From CAZHHH01 sp052400685 (GTDB lineage Bacteria > Bacteroidota > Bacteroidia > Bacteroidales > Marinilabiliaceae), in the NCBI GenBank assembly GCA_052400685.1, contig JBQTGJ010000013.1: 64,000 bases of DNA; one strand, written 5' to 3'. The notes under the pieces are model-generated. The model was not told the origin of the DNA and did not search any database. It saw nothing but the letters and a program-made list of their open reading frames with translations. The position numbers were made by a program, and so were the translations under genes. This document shows, in pieces, positions 45,981-53,963 of this stretch. Numbering within the stretch: the stretch's first letter is position 1; each line of letters begins with the position of its first letter.

Positions 45981-45985
45981 AAAGC

Positions 45986-46013
45986 AAAAAGGCCCGTTGA
46001 AACCGGGCTTTTT
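45986..46013. terminator. Bidirectional terminator between esterase and Sua5 genes
   Basis: AAAAAGGCCCG/CGGGCTTTTT stem with one bulged G and a short loop, A-run on one side and T-run on the other, between two convergent genes. Confidence 0.8.
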
Positions 46014-46035
46014 AAACACTTATCTTCACAATTAA

Positions 46036-47028
46036 TTACACTTCAATCTCACCTTCATCAGTCGCCCCGGTAAAACGATAAGCTGCTTTACGCAAGCGAT
46101 CCATAATAGCGGCCCCAACCCCCTCTTCGTTAACCTTAACGGCATAAATCTGTTCCACCGAATCATCGGCTTCCAAATCATGTAACACCGAGAAAACCTT
46201 AGAGGCCCCTTCAAGCAAATCGCCGTTGGTCGACAACAAAAAAACCTTGGACTTCGCCGTTGCTGGAATTTCGTATGGTTTAAATAGTAACAACGCCGCA
46301 TAATCGGGCAAATTATCGGGCAACTGGTCAAATAAATAAAATGGTTTTCGTGGAGAATAATGACTTTTCAACTGACCTGGAGCCTGAATATGCTTTTCAG
46401 TACTTGAAGACACCACCTCAACGTCAGGGAAATCTATTTTCAGTTGAGAAACAGTTATAGCCCCCGGTCGAAGAATCTCAATACGATTATCAGCAACCGC
46501 TACAATGGTTGATTCAATACCAATATTGGTCTGTCCCCCCTCCAACAAATAGTCAATGGTACGTAATTGATCCCGAACATGAGCTGCCTTTGTAGGACTT
46601 AACCGGCCAAACAAATTAGCACTAGGGGCAGCCACCGGCACCCCTGCCTGCCTGATCAGTTTGAGTGCCATAGGGTGATTGGGCATACGGACGGCAACCG
46701 TTGGCAAACCAGCCGTAACAATATCGGGGATTTGCTTGTTTTTGACAGATACAATAGTCAATGGTCCTGGCCAATATTTATCGGCGAGTTTATAAATAAG
46801 CGGATTAATTGGCTTTTTAAATACCGTATCTAATGTATCTGCTGAAGCAATATGAAGAATTAGAGGGTCGAAAGAAGGGCGCTGTTTTGCCTCAAAAATA
46901 CCGACAACAGCCTTAGCATCCAATCCATTGGCCCCTAACCCATAAACTGTTTCGGTAGGGAAGGCAACTAACTTGCCTTCCCGTATTAATTTTGAAGCAA
47001 AAATGATGTCTTTACCTGATTTAATCAT
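46036..47028 (-). CDS. L-threonylcarbamoyladenylate synthase (Sua5 type)
   Basis: 330 residues: YrdC domain (~10-195) with FPTETVYGLGANGLDAKAV, KQRPSFDPLILHI, AAPSANLFGRLSPTKAAHV and GGQTNIGIESTI, then the C-terminal Sua5 domain (~205-330) with SHYSPRKPFYLF. It makes threonylcarbamoyl-AMP from Thr, bicarbonate and ATP for t6A37 of ANN-decoding tRNAs. Last gene of the XRE-DUF4914-PurE-Sua5 operon, 8 bp after purE. Confidence 0.94.
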   Translation of the reverse strand: MIKSGKDIIFASKLIREGKLVAFPTETVYGLGANGLDAKAVVGIFEAKQRPSFDPLILHIASADTLDTVFKKPINPLIYKLADKYWPGPLTIVSVKNKQIPDIVTAGLPTVAVRMPNHPMALKLIRQAGVPVAAPSANLFGRLSPTKAAHVRDQLRTIDYLLEGGQTNIGIESTIVAVADNRIEILRPGAITVSQLKIDFPDVEVVSSSTEKHIQAPGQLKSHYSPRKPFYLFDQLPDNLPDYAALLLFKPYEIPATAKSKVFLLSTNGDLLEGASKVFSVLHDLEADDSVEQIYAVKVNEEGVGAAIMDRLRKAAYRFTGATDEGEIEV

Positions 47029-47036
47029 TTTCGCCC

Positions 47037-47504
47037 TTACAACAAAGATTGGTTATCGTCATCTAATCTTTTACGCTGTGCTGCCTGAAATTCAGACACC
47101 TTAGCCCGCACCACTTCATTGGTCAGACCAAAAATTTTAGCAGCAGCCAAAGCGGCATTATCCGGTTCAAGCACCACCATTGGGGCTACTCCCGAAGGCA
47201 TCCGCAAACTGGAATAAATATCGTTTCCGGCAAACTTATCGCCGTATGGCGGACAGGCAATGACCGGACAATACGTCTGGGCATCACTAAAACCACTCAA
47301 AGCGTTACTACGGCCTGCCACGGTTACAAATACCACTTGTTCTGCCTCAAATTCGCGAATAATATCCAGACATTTTAATGGGACCTTATGTGCTGACGCA
47401 ATACGCATCACGACTTCAAGCCCTAAATTTTTGGATGCTTTAGCAATTTTCTGCGACCATTCGAGGTCGGCTTTCGACCCCATTATGATTACAACTTTAC
47501 TCAT
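47037..47504 (-). CDS. purE: PurE-family AIR carboxylase, class II-like
   Basis: 155 residues from ATG 47504, which overlaps the DUF4914 stop by 8 bp; the longer frame (to 47582) is inside that gene. GSKADLEWSQKI is the PurE phosphate loop, SAHKVP the SAH(R/K) motif, VTVAGRSNALSGF and CPPYGDKFAGNDIYSSLRMP match the animal-type (PAICS) and class II bacterial enzymes rather than the E. coli class I mutase, where the GRTN-LPGVVA/TTLPVIGVPV pattern is seen. Class II enzymes carboxylate AIR directly with CO2 in purine synthesis. Class call by eye. Confidence 0.85.
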   Translation of the reverse strand: MSKVVIIMGSKADLEWSQKIAKASKNLGLEVVMRIASAHKVPLKCLDIIREFEAEQVVFVTVAGRSNALSGFSDAQTYCPVIACPPYGDKFAGNDIYSSLRMPSGVAPMVVLEPDNAALAAAKIFGLTNEVVRAKVSEFQAAQRKRLDDDNQSLL

Positions 47505-49422
47505 CTTTCTTCTCCTTTTTAAAAAATGCATATTTGTATTCCATCGGCAACAAATTGTTGTATTCGTCAACCGATGCACCATTTAGGCAGGCTTCGATTA
47601 TTTGGCGGCCCAAAGGTAATAATTCAGGCTGAAGATACTGCTGTAATTCTTTTTTAAAAAATTGGTACAGTAATTCGCCACCCTTGTCATAGCCTTCCTC
47701 GCCCACTTCAGATTGCTTGTAAACCTTAAGAAAACGGGACGGAATTTTATTCCCTTCGAGGGTTAAAAAATTCAATTCATACCCCAACAATGGGCAACGT
47801 GCCGGCTGATACTGATCGGGCCGCAATTTTGAATTTCCACGACGAGTAAGATACTCACGCATAATAAGCTGCGGCTTAAAACCGACTTTCCACACGCCTA
47901 TATGCTGGTTGGGCGTCAGGGTATAACGAACCCTGGGACTATTAATAATCTGCTCGAGTAATAAGTTAGCATGCGTCACCTTTTTACCCGTAGCAAAAGG
48001 CCAATATGAACCGACCCCTTCACTCTCCATGTTACCGCCACCTGATATGCTGGGGTTAGCATAGCCTCGGGGACTCACCAATCGCCACAACCAGGCCAAT
48101 GCCGGAGGTAAAATATGAAACATGCCTAAAATACCGTACGAAGGTTCTTGCAGTGAACTGGGAGGCGTACGTACACCAAAACTACGCACATCAATGGTTA
48201 CAGGTCTCGCCATCACTTCCGGAATAATGTTACGCGGCAAAATAACTCTGGGATTGGGACACTTTTTACCCGGCGCATCTTCAATATGGTTCCAAATCAT
48301 AGCCGTACCGTTGGGGCGCGTGTCGATATTCAGAAATAAAACAGGCACCGGAGGATTCATGGTTATTTTCTCCAAAAAAGGATCATCACCATAGGCATGC
48401 ACGCCGTCGACCCTGATAAACCAGGCATTTTCGGCATCGGCAACGGTCAATTTACCATTTCCTTTCTGATAAGAAGGATGACACAGCGCCATATCGTCGG
48501 TCACCGGCTTGTAAGTACAAAACAACGGTATATTTATAAGACGACGTTCGCCTGTATGTATATTTTCACCAATAAGCACTTGTCCGTTGGCCTCACGGGG
48601 TATCATTTGAAGCATCTCACTTTTGCCACCGCCACTGGCCCCTTCGTGCATAAAATTGGTGCTGTTATCATAAGGATTTACAGCCTGAACCGTAGAACAA
48701 TGAGTGGTTACCCAACCTTCATGTTCCCCTTTATCAAGCAACACGGCATAAAGGCCCTTTTTAGCACTGGGGCCGGGGTATAAATTGTAAGAATAAACTT
48801 CATGAAATCCATCCAAACGATTATGAATAACCTTTTGCTTACCGTTAAAATGCGTATGTCGAAATGGCGGTGCCACATAAATTGCCGAATCAAGGGTAAA
48901 GTCGTCGGGCAAATCATTAATATCCAAAATTTTCTGAAGAAAAGCGAGCCCCAAAGCAAAGAAACCGGCATTGTCGGGAACAATGGCAATGCCCCCCACT
49001 CCCACTGGGTAATTACCCGCATAGTAAAGAAATACGCCCAGATTTTGGGATTTCAACCAATCAAAAGTCTCCTGACGTAATTTTGAGAAGTCATATCCAT
49101 AAACATCTTTAAAACGCGGTTTGTCGGTTGGTTTATCATCGGCAATGGCCATGGTATCAGGATCGCGACGCCGCATGTAGGGTTCGGTATAGTTAGCCGA
49201 AATGCCATTACTTACTTTATGAACAATAGCTTCAACATACTCACCTTTACCTGGCAGTTTGTACTTCACTTCAAAGGAATCATTCCGGGCGCCATTGGTT
49301 GAAGCATCAATCAGTTCATCAGTCGTGTTAAACCAGGTAACTTTAGGAGCCTCTTTTAAAAGTGCGCTCACTTGTTGAGGGACTTTCACCCCCTTCATTT
49401 CAAGTTCTTTCAGAAAATCCAT
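47497..49422 (-). CDS. DUF4914 family protein, P-loop and PEP-carboxykinase-like
   Basis: 641 residues from ATG 49422; ATG at 49452 (651 residues) is also possible. Segments GYDFSKLRQETFDWLKSQ, HEGASGGGKSEMLQMIPRE (a P-loop near residue 265) and RPNGTAMIWNHIEDAPGKKC match the DUF4914 family. The P-loop context resembles the ATP-binding core of phosphoenolpyruvate carboxykinases, but the reaction is unknown. Cytoplasmic. Second gene of an operon behind an XRE-cupin regulator and overlapping purE. Confidence 0.8.
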   Translation of the reverse strand: MDFLKELEMKGVKVPQQVSALLKEAPKVTWFNTTDELIDASTNGARNDSFEVKYKLPGKGEYVEAIVHKVSNGISANYTEPYMRRRDPDTMAIADDKPTDKPRFKDVYGYDFSKLRQETFDWLKSQNLGVFLYYAGNYPVGVGGIAIVPDNAGFFALGLAFLQKILDINDLPDDFTLDSAIYVAPPFRHTHFNGKQKVIHNRLDGFHEVYSYNLYPGPSAKKGLYAVLLDKGEHEGWVTTHCSTVQAVNPYDNSTNFMHEGASGGGKSEMLQMIPREANGQVLIGENIHTGERRLINIPLFCTYKPVTDDMALCHPSYQKGNGKLTVADAENAWFIRVDGVHAYGDDPFLEKITMNPPVPVLFLNIDTRPNGTAMIWNHIEDAPGKKCPNPRVILPRNIIPEVMARPVTIDVRSFGVRTPPSSLQEPSYGILGMFHILPPALAWLWRLVSPRGYANPSISGGGNMESEGVGSYWPFATGKKVTHANLLLEQIINSPRVRYTLTPNQHIGVWKVGFKPQLIMREYLTRRGNSKLRPDQYQPARCPLLGYELNFLTLEGNKIPSRFLKVYKQSEVGEEGYDKGGELLYQFFKKELQQYLQPELLPLGRQIIEACLNGASVDEYNNLLPMEYKYAFFKKEKKDE

Positions 49423-49460
49423 AATAATATTAATTTTAGGGTTATTATTCAAGCTACAAA

Positions 49461-50012
49461 TTACACTTCTGGCGGCGTTACGACGTAGACTAATTCAGCC
49501 ACTTCTTGTTGGTCATTAACAGCCTTATGCCGTCGCATGGCATTAAAATACAGGCTATCTCCATTTTTCATCGGATAAACAGTGTCATCTATTTCAAATT
49601 GCAGTTCACCCGTTAAAAGATAACAAAAACTCTGGCCCGAATGTTCCCTGAACCATTTATCGGCCACTGCCCCCTTTTTTAACTTTATTAAAAAAGTACC
49701 CATCAGCTTTCCGGCTTCATGGTGCGACAACTGATACAGTTCGCCCCCTTTTTTATCCTGATCTATCAATATTTGATCTGCTTTACACATTAGCGGGGTA
49801 AACTTTATAATCTCATTTTCGCCGATCATATCACCCACCGTCGTATTTAATGTATCAGCTATTGATTTTAGGGTAACAATTGACGGAAACGCTTTGCCAT
49901 TTTCAATTTGCGACAGTGCACTTGGACTGATTCCCGACAAACGGGCCGCTTTACTTAACGAAAGCCCCAACACATCGCGACGCGTCCTGATCCTTCCTCC
50001 TAACCTATCCAT
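49461..50012 (-). CDS. XRE-family regulator with cupin sensor domain
   Basis: 183 residues from ATG 50012 (frame open to 50042). Residues ~1-65: helix-turn-helix with GRIRTRRDVLGLSLSKAARL and GISPSALSQIENGKAFPSI. Residues ~105-180: cupin (GKLMGTFLIKLKKGAVADKW, EHSGQSFCYLLTGELQFEID, GDSLYFNAMRRHKAVN). This architecture is common in regulators of metabolic operons that sense a small ligand. First gene of the operon with DUF4914, purE and sua5. An inverted repeat at 50085-50125 is a plausible operator. Confidence 0.9.
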   Translation of the reverse strand: MDRLGGRIRTRRDVLGLSLSKAARLSGISPSALSQIENGKAFPSIVTLKSIADTLNTTVGDMIGENEIIKFTPLMCKADQILIDQDKKGGELYQLSHHEAGKLMGTFLIKLKKGAVADKWFREHSGQSFCYLLTGELQFEIDDTVYPMKNGDSLYFNAMRRHKAVNDQQEVAELVYVVTPPEV

Positions 50013-50061
50013 GCAAAATAAACTTAACAAAATAATAACCAATGGATTTCAACACACATTA

Positions 50062-50125
50062 CAAACATAAAAATTAATTATGGCTTAATAAATTAATCAA
50101 CACTTAATTATTCTTAATTTATTAA
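50062..50125 (-). promoter_or_regulatory. Candidate promoter and operator of the XRE operon
   Basis: TATGTTTG on the minus strand at 50062-50069 matches TAnnTTTG and lies 50 bp before the start. Immediately upstream is a 12-bp inverted repeat TTAATAAATTAA (50085-50096) and TTAATTTATTAA (50114-50125) spaced by 17 bp, positioned over the -33 region as an autorepressor site would be. Confidence 0.45.
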
Positions 50126-50153
50126 TTAAAGAAACAGTCATCACGTACTTGCA

Positions 50154-50253
50154 GAAAATCAGGCTTCTGCGTTATGCTGGTTCTCTAAAGGGTCAATTAC
50201 ACATGTGAACTCACATTTTTAAAGTGTCGAAAGCCACAAAAATGACGTTTTCC
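50154..50253 (+). repeat. ~100-bp dispersed repeat, copy E
   Basis: Starts GAAAATCAGGCTTCTGCG, core GTTATGCTGGTTCTCTAAAG, ends AATGACGTTTTCC; preceded by CTTGCA. Lies between the XRE operon and the GH26 gene; the rest of 50126-50427 holds no gene. Confidence 0.7.
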
Positions 50254-50427
50254 TTTCTTTCACCAGAGTTTTCGGACAAGTAACCCATATTAAAAATTGC
50301 ACACAAACAAATATTCAAAACGAGAATTAAATATCAGAAGAGAATGACAAAATATGCAAAGTTTTTAAGTTAAAAATATCCTACTTTTAAGCACAGACCA
50401 AATTTTCTCAAATTAAAAAATGGCATT

Positions 50428-51543
50428 ATGAATAAAATTTCTTACACATTCGTCATCATCATGATTTTCGGATATTTAGGTTGTTCAAAACAAAGCAGCA
50501 GCTATCAACCAACCATTGCTAACCCCAATGCTACGACCGAAACGAAGAATTTACATGAACGAATGGTTCAGTTAATGAAACGTGGAATCATGTATGGACA
50601 TCAGGATGACTTGGTTTATGGACACACCTGGAAAACTGAAGGTGTATCGGATGTAAAACAAGTAACTGGCGATTTTCCAGCCGTTTTCGGATGGGAAATA
50701 GGAGATTTGGAACTCGGGAATAGCTACAGTCTCGACTCTGTAAGCTTCGATGAAATTAGAAAAGGAATTGAATGGGTAGCTGCATCTGGCGGATTCAACA
50801 CCATCAGCTGGCATTGCAACAATCCCTTAACTGGAGGCAACGCATGGGATGTTTCATCCAATCAGGTGGTAAAAAGCATTTTACCGAATGGTAACAAACA
50901 TGAAGCATACATTAAGATGCTTGAACAAACAGCCGACTTTTTACTATCGCTAAAAGATAAAAACGGCGCGTTAATACCGATTATCTTTCGACCATTTCAT
51001 GAAAATACAGGAAGCTGGTTCTGGTGGGGAAAAGATCTCTGCACGGCCGATGATTACATTGCCTTGTGGCATTTCACTGTAAACTTTTTCAATCAAAAAG
51101 GTGTGAATAACATACTATACGCCTATTCATCAGCCAGCGGATTTACAACGTCCGATGAATATCTCGAACGATATCCTGGCGACGATATAATTGATATTAT
51201 TGGTTTTGATGAATATCAGGGCAACGTCGACGACAAAGAAAACTACATGCAATCAATATCTACCGGCCTTGACATTGTGACCACCCTCGCCAAACAAAAC
51301 AACAAAATCCCCATACTGGCAGAAACGGGCTTTGAATCAATCCCCGATTCATCGTGGTGGACAGCAACATTGTGGCCCGCCATAAAAGATTACCAAATTT
51401 CATACGTGTTAACCTGGCGCAATGCCCACGATCGGGGCACCCATTTTTATGCGCCATTCCCGGGACAGGGCAGTGCTTCGGATTTTGTCACATTTAAAAA
51501 TGAAAAAAGGACTCTTTTTATGAAAGATGTGCAGCCTGAATAG
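50428..51543 (+). CDS. Glycoside hydrolase family 26 (beta-mannanase-like) lipoprotein
   Basis: 371 residues; lipobox IFGYLGC. GH26 hallmarks: GIMYGHQDDLVYGHTW, NTISWHCNNPLTGGNAW, IIFRPFHENTGSWFWWG with the acid/base Glu, and ILAETGFE with the nucleophilic Glu. The family hydrolyses beta-mannan and related glucomannans; some members act on xylan or beta-glucan. Probably surface-anchored. It is solitary, not in a polysaccharide locus, and flanked on both sides by copies of the ~100-bp repeat. Confidence 0.93.
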   Translation: MNKISYTFVIIMIFGYLGCSKQSSSYQPTIANPNATTETKNLHERMVQLMKRGIMYGHQDDLVYGHTWKTEGVSDVKQVTGDFPAVFGWEIGDLELGNSYSLDSVSFDEIRKGIEWVAASGGFNTISWHCNNPLTGGNAWDVSSNQVVKSILPNGNKHEAYIKMLEQTADFLLSLKDKNGALIPIIFRPFHENTGSWFWWGKDLCTADDYIALWHFTVNFFNQKGVNNILYAYSSASGFTTSDEYLERYPGDDIIDIIGFDEYQGNVDDKENYMQSISTGLDIVTTLAKQNNKIPILAETGFESIPDSSWWTATLWPAIKDYQISYVLTWRNAHDRGTHFYAPFPGQGSASDFVTFKNEKRTLFMKDVQPE

Positions 51544-52208
51544 TGGTATTTTTCACTTCCCAGGACAAAAATGATAGTAAAAAGTTACTAAAACATACTT
51601 TTTAATGCTTGCAAGGAAAGTCCAACTTCAGCGTTATGCTTATCCTCAAAATGGTTATTTACGGTGGTAAACTCGCATTTTTTGGATTTTGCCAGCCTTG
51701 AATCTGGACTTTTCTTATCAACGCTATTAACGATCACATTGAATTCTCAACCAAAATTCAGCTTCCTATCCAAACCGGCCTTTTCAAGATCTTTTTAGAG
51801 AGTTAAACGACCCGTTGGTTTTCAGTTTGACCAATAAGAATAAGACATATATAATTCTTCTGGGGCACTTACACAAAATCGAATCTTAATCTGCAACGAT
51901 CTATTTTGCTTCGCACACAAATAAAAAATCGCTAACAATAAATTTTGACGTTGTGTTACAACACTCCGCCCTACACCATTAAAAATAACTGATTGTCCGT
52001 CGAATAAAGCATACAAAAACAACTATTATTCATCTCAGCCGGATCTCCCCAAACAAAGTGGGCATCTCATTATTCATTCGTTTTGGCATTAATTCCGGGC
52101 ACCCGATATTTAATTCTTCCATAATCCAAATTAAGTGCTTAACAACAATTATTAAACCTTTCGATTGAAAAGAAATAAGAGACCCTTCTCAATGGCGAAA
52201 AAATTCTT
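51544..52208. other. Intergenic region between GH26 and fumarase
   Basis: No gene supported. Contains repeat copy F (51615-51714). The minus-strand ORF 51822-52022 lacks signs of being real. The right end carries the fumarase promoter. Confidence 0.4.
51615..51714 (+). repeat. ~100-bp dispersed repeat, copy F (best preserved)
   Basis: Starts GGAAAGTCCAACTTCAGCG, core TTATCCTCAAAATGGTTATT, ends CCTTGAATCTGGACTTTTC. The first 15 bases pair with the last 15 with three mismatches, giving terminal inverted repeats. It matches copy A closely along the whole 100 bp. Confidence 0.85.
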
Positions 52209-52216
52209 TAATTTTG
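52209..52216 (+). promoter_or_regulatory. TAATTTTG -7 promoter element of the fumarase gene
   Basis: Matches TAnnTTTG, 47 bp before the fumarase ATG; would give a leader of about 40 nt. The -33 box is not clear. Confidence 0.5.
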
Positions 52217-52263
52217 TACGTCTCAAAAAAGCAAGCACTAAATAAACTCATAATATCATAACT

Positions 52264-53868
52264 ATGGCTGATTTTAAGTATCAAAAGCCGTTTCCTTTGA
52301 CAAAGGACACGACCAAGTATCGGTTACTGACCAAGGATTTTGTTACGACGCTCAACGTTGAGGACCGAAAAATTTTAAAAGTAGACCCCAAAGGTCTTCA
52401 ATTACTGGCAAAAGAAGCTGTCAGCGACGTCTCATTTTTTCTGCGTCCCGCCCATCTCGAAAAACTGTCCACCATACTGAAAGATCCGGAGGCCTCAGAT
52501 AACGACCGTTTTGTGGCACATACCATGCTCATGAATCAAATTGTATCAGCCGAAGGCGAACTACCCACTTGTCAGGATACCGGAACAGCCATTGTAATTG
52601 GCAAAAAGGGCGAAAACGTATGGACAGGCAGCAATGATGCAGAAGCATTATCGAAAGGCATCTATGAAACCTACCGCGACAAGAACCTGCGTTACTCACA
52701 AGTGGTACCTTTCAGCATGTTTGAAGAAAAAAATACCGGCACAAACCTGCCGGCTCAAATCGACATTTATGCAGAAGAGGGCAATAAATACGAATTCTTA
52801 TTTATCACCAAAGGCGGCGGTTCCGGCAACAAAACCTTTTTATATCAACAAACCAAAGCATTATTAACCGAAGAGGCTTTAACCAGCTTTGTGAAGGAAA
52901 AAATTAAAGATTTAGGGACTTCGGCCTGCCCACCCTATCATTTGGCACTGGTAATTGGCGGCACCTCAGCCGAGGCCACATTGGCCACGGTAAAAAAAGC
53001 CTCAGCCGGGTATCTTGATCATTTGCCAACTCAGGGAAATGAAGGCGGTCAGGCCTTCCGTGATTTGGAATGGGAAGCAAAAGTTCAAAAAATTTGTCAG
53101 GAAAGCACCATCGGGGCACAATTTGGCGGCAAATACTTTGTTCATGATGTACGGGTAATCCGTCTGCCGCGTCATGCAGCTTCATGTCCGGTTGGTTTGG
53201 GTGTTAGCTGCAGTGCCGACCGCAATATTAAGGCTAAAATCACCGAAGAAGGCATTTTTGTGGAAGAGTTGGAAAAGAACCCGGCTCGCTTTGCACCAGA
53301 AAGAGCGCCTGAACTTGCAGCCCCGGTTAATATCGACCTCGACCGACCGATGGAGGAAGTTTTAAAAGAACTCTCCAAACATCCAATTAAAACCCGATTA
53401 AATTTAAGTGGGACTTTGATTGTAGCACGTGACATCGCTCATGCCCGAATCAAAAAAATGATTGATGATGGCAAACCAATGCCCGAATATATGAAACAAC
53501 ATCCGGTATATTATGCCGGACCGGCCAAAACACCCAAAGGCATGGCTTCAGGGAGCTTTGGACCCACAACTGCCGGGCGTATGGATCCATACGTCGAGCT
53601 GTTTCAAAGTAAAGGTGGCTCAATGATTATGCTGGCAAAAGGCAACCGTTCGCAAGCTGTGACCGATGCCTGCAAGAAAAATGGTGGCTTTTACCTCGGC
53701 TCAATTGGCGGACCGGCAGCCATATTAGCTAAAGACAGCATCAAATCCGTTGAAGTGATCGATTTTGAAGAATTAGGCATGGAAGCCGTGCGAAAAATAA
53801 GGGTTGAAAATTTCCCTGCTTTTATTATTGTTGACGATAAAGGAAACGACTTTTTCGCAAAACTATAA
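52264..53868 (+). CDS. Fumarate hydratase, class I (iron-sulfur)
   Basis: 534 residues, single polypeptide class I length. Alpha-type half: PTCQDTGTAIVIGKKG, FITKGGGSGNKTFLYQQTKA, GTSACPPYHLALVIGGTSAE; beta-type half: LNLSGTLIVARDIAHARIKK, YYAGPAKTPKGMASGSFGPT, TAGRMDPYVELFQSKGGSM. Conserved cysteines (PTCQDT, SACPPY and KNGG region CKKNGG) fit the [4Fe-4S] cluster. It interconverts fumarate and malate. Chromosomal core gene that marks the left border of the cassette region. Confidence 0.95.
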   Translation: MADFKYQKPFPLTKDTTKYRLLTKDFVTTLNVEDRKILKVDPKGLQLLAKEAVSDVSFFLRPAHLEKLSTILKDPEASDNDRFVAHTMLMNQIVSAEGELPTCQDTGTAIVIGKKGENVWTGSNDAEALSKGIYETYRDKNLRYSQVVPFSMFEEKNTGTNLPAQIDIYAEEGNKYEFLFITKGGGSGNKTFLYQQTKALLTEEALTSFVKEKIKDLGTSACPPYHLALVIGGTSAEATLATVKKASAGYLDHLPTQGNEGGQAFRDLEWEAKVQKICQESTIGAQFGGKYFVHDVRVIRLPRHAASCPVGLGVSCSADRNIKAKITEEGIFVEELEKNPARFAPERAPELAAPVNIDLDRPMEEVLKELSKHPIKTRLNLSGTLIVARDIAHARIKKMIDDGKPMPEYMKQHPVYYAGPAKTPKGMASGSFGPTTAGRMDPYVELFQSKGGSMIMLAKGNRSQAVTDACKKNGGFYLGSIGGPAAILAKDSIKSVEVIDFEELGMEAVRKIRVENFPAFIIVDDKGNDFFAKL

Positions 53869-53963
53869 ATTTGATAATTCAAAAATTTGATAATTTCATT
53901 TTTTTAGGATAAATTGGGTTGCAGAATTCCGAACAAAAACAGGATAATCTGCAACCCATTTTT

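Noticed and set aside
51822..52022. Minus-strand ORF of 66 codons between GH26 and fumarase
   Set aside because: No start context, no motif, isolated; likely chance.
53867..53895. Direct repeat AAATTTGATAATT (two copies) after fumarase as a target-site duplication of the mobile region
   Set aside because: The copies are adjacent, not flanking the element, and no third copy is seen at the right side within the window.
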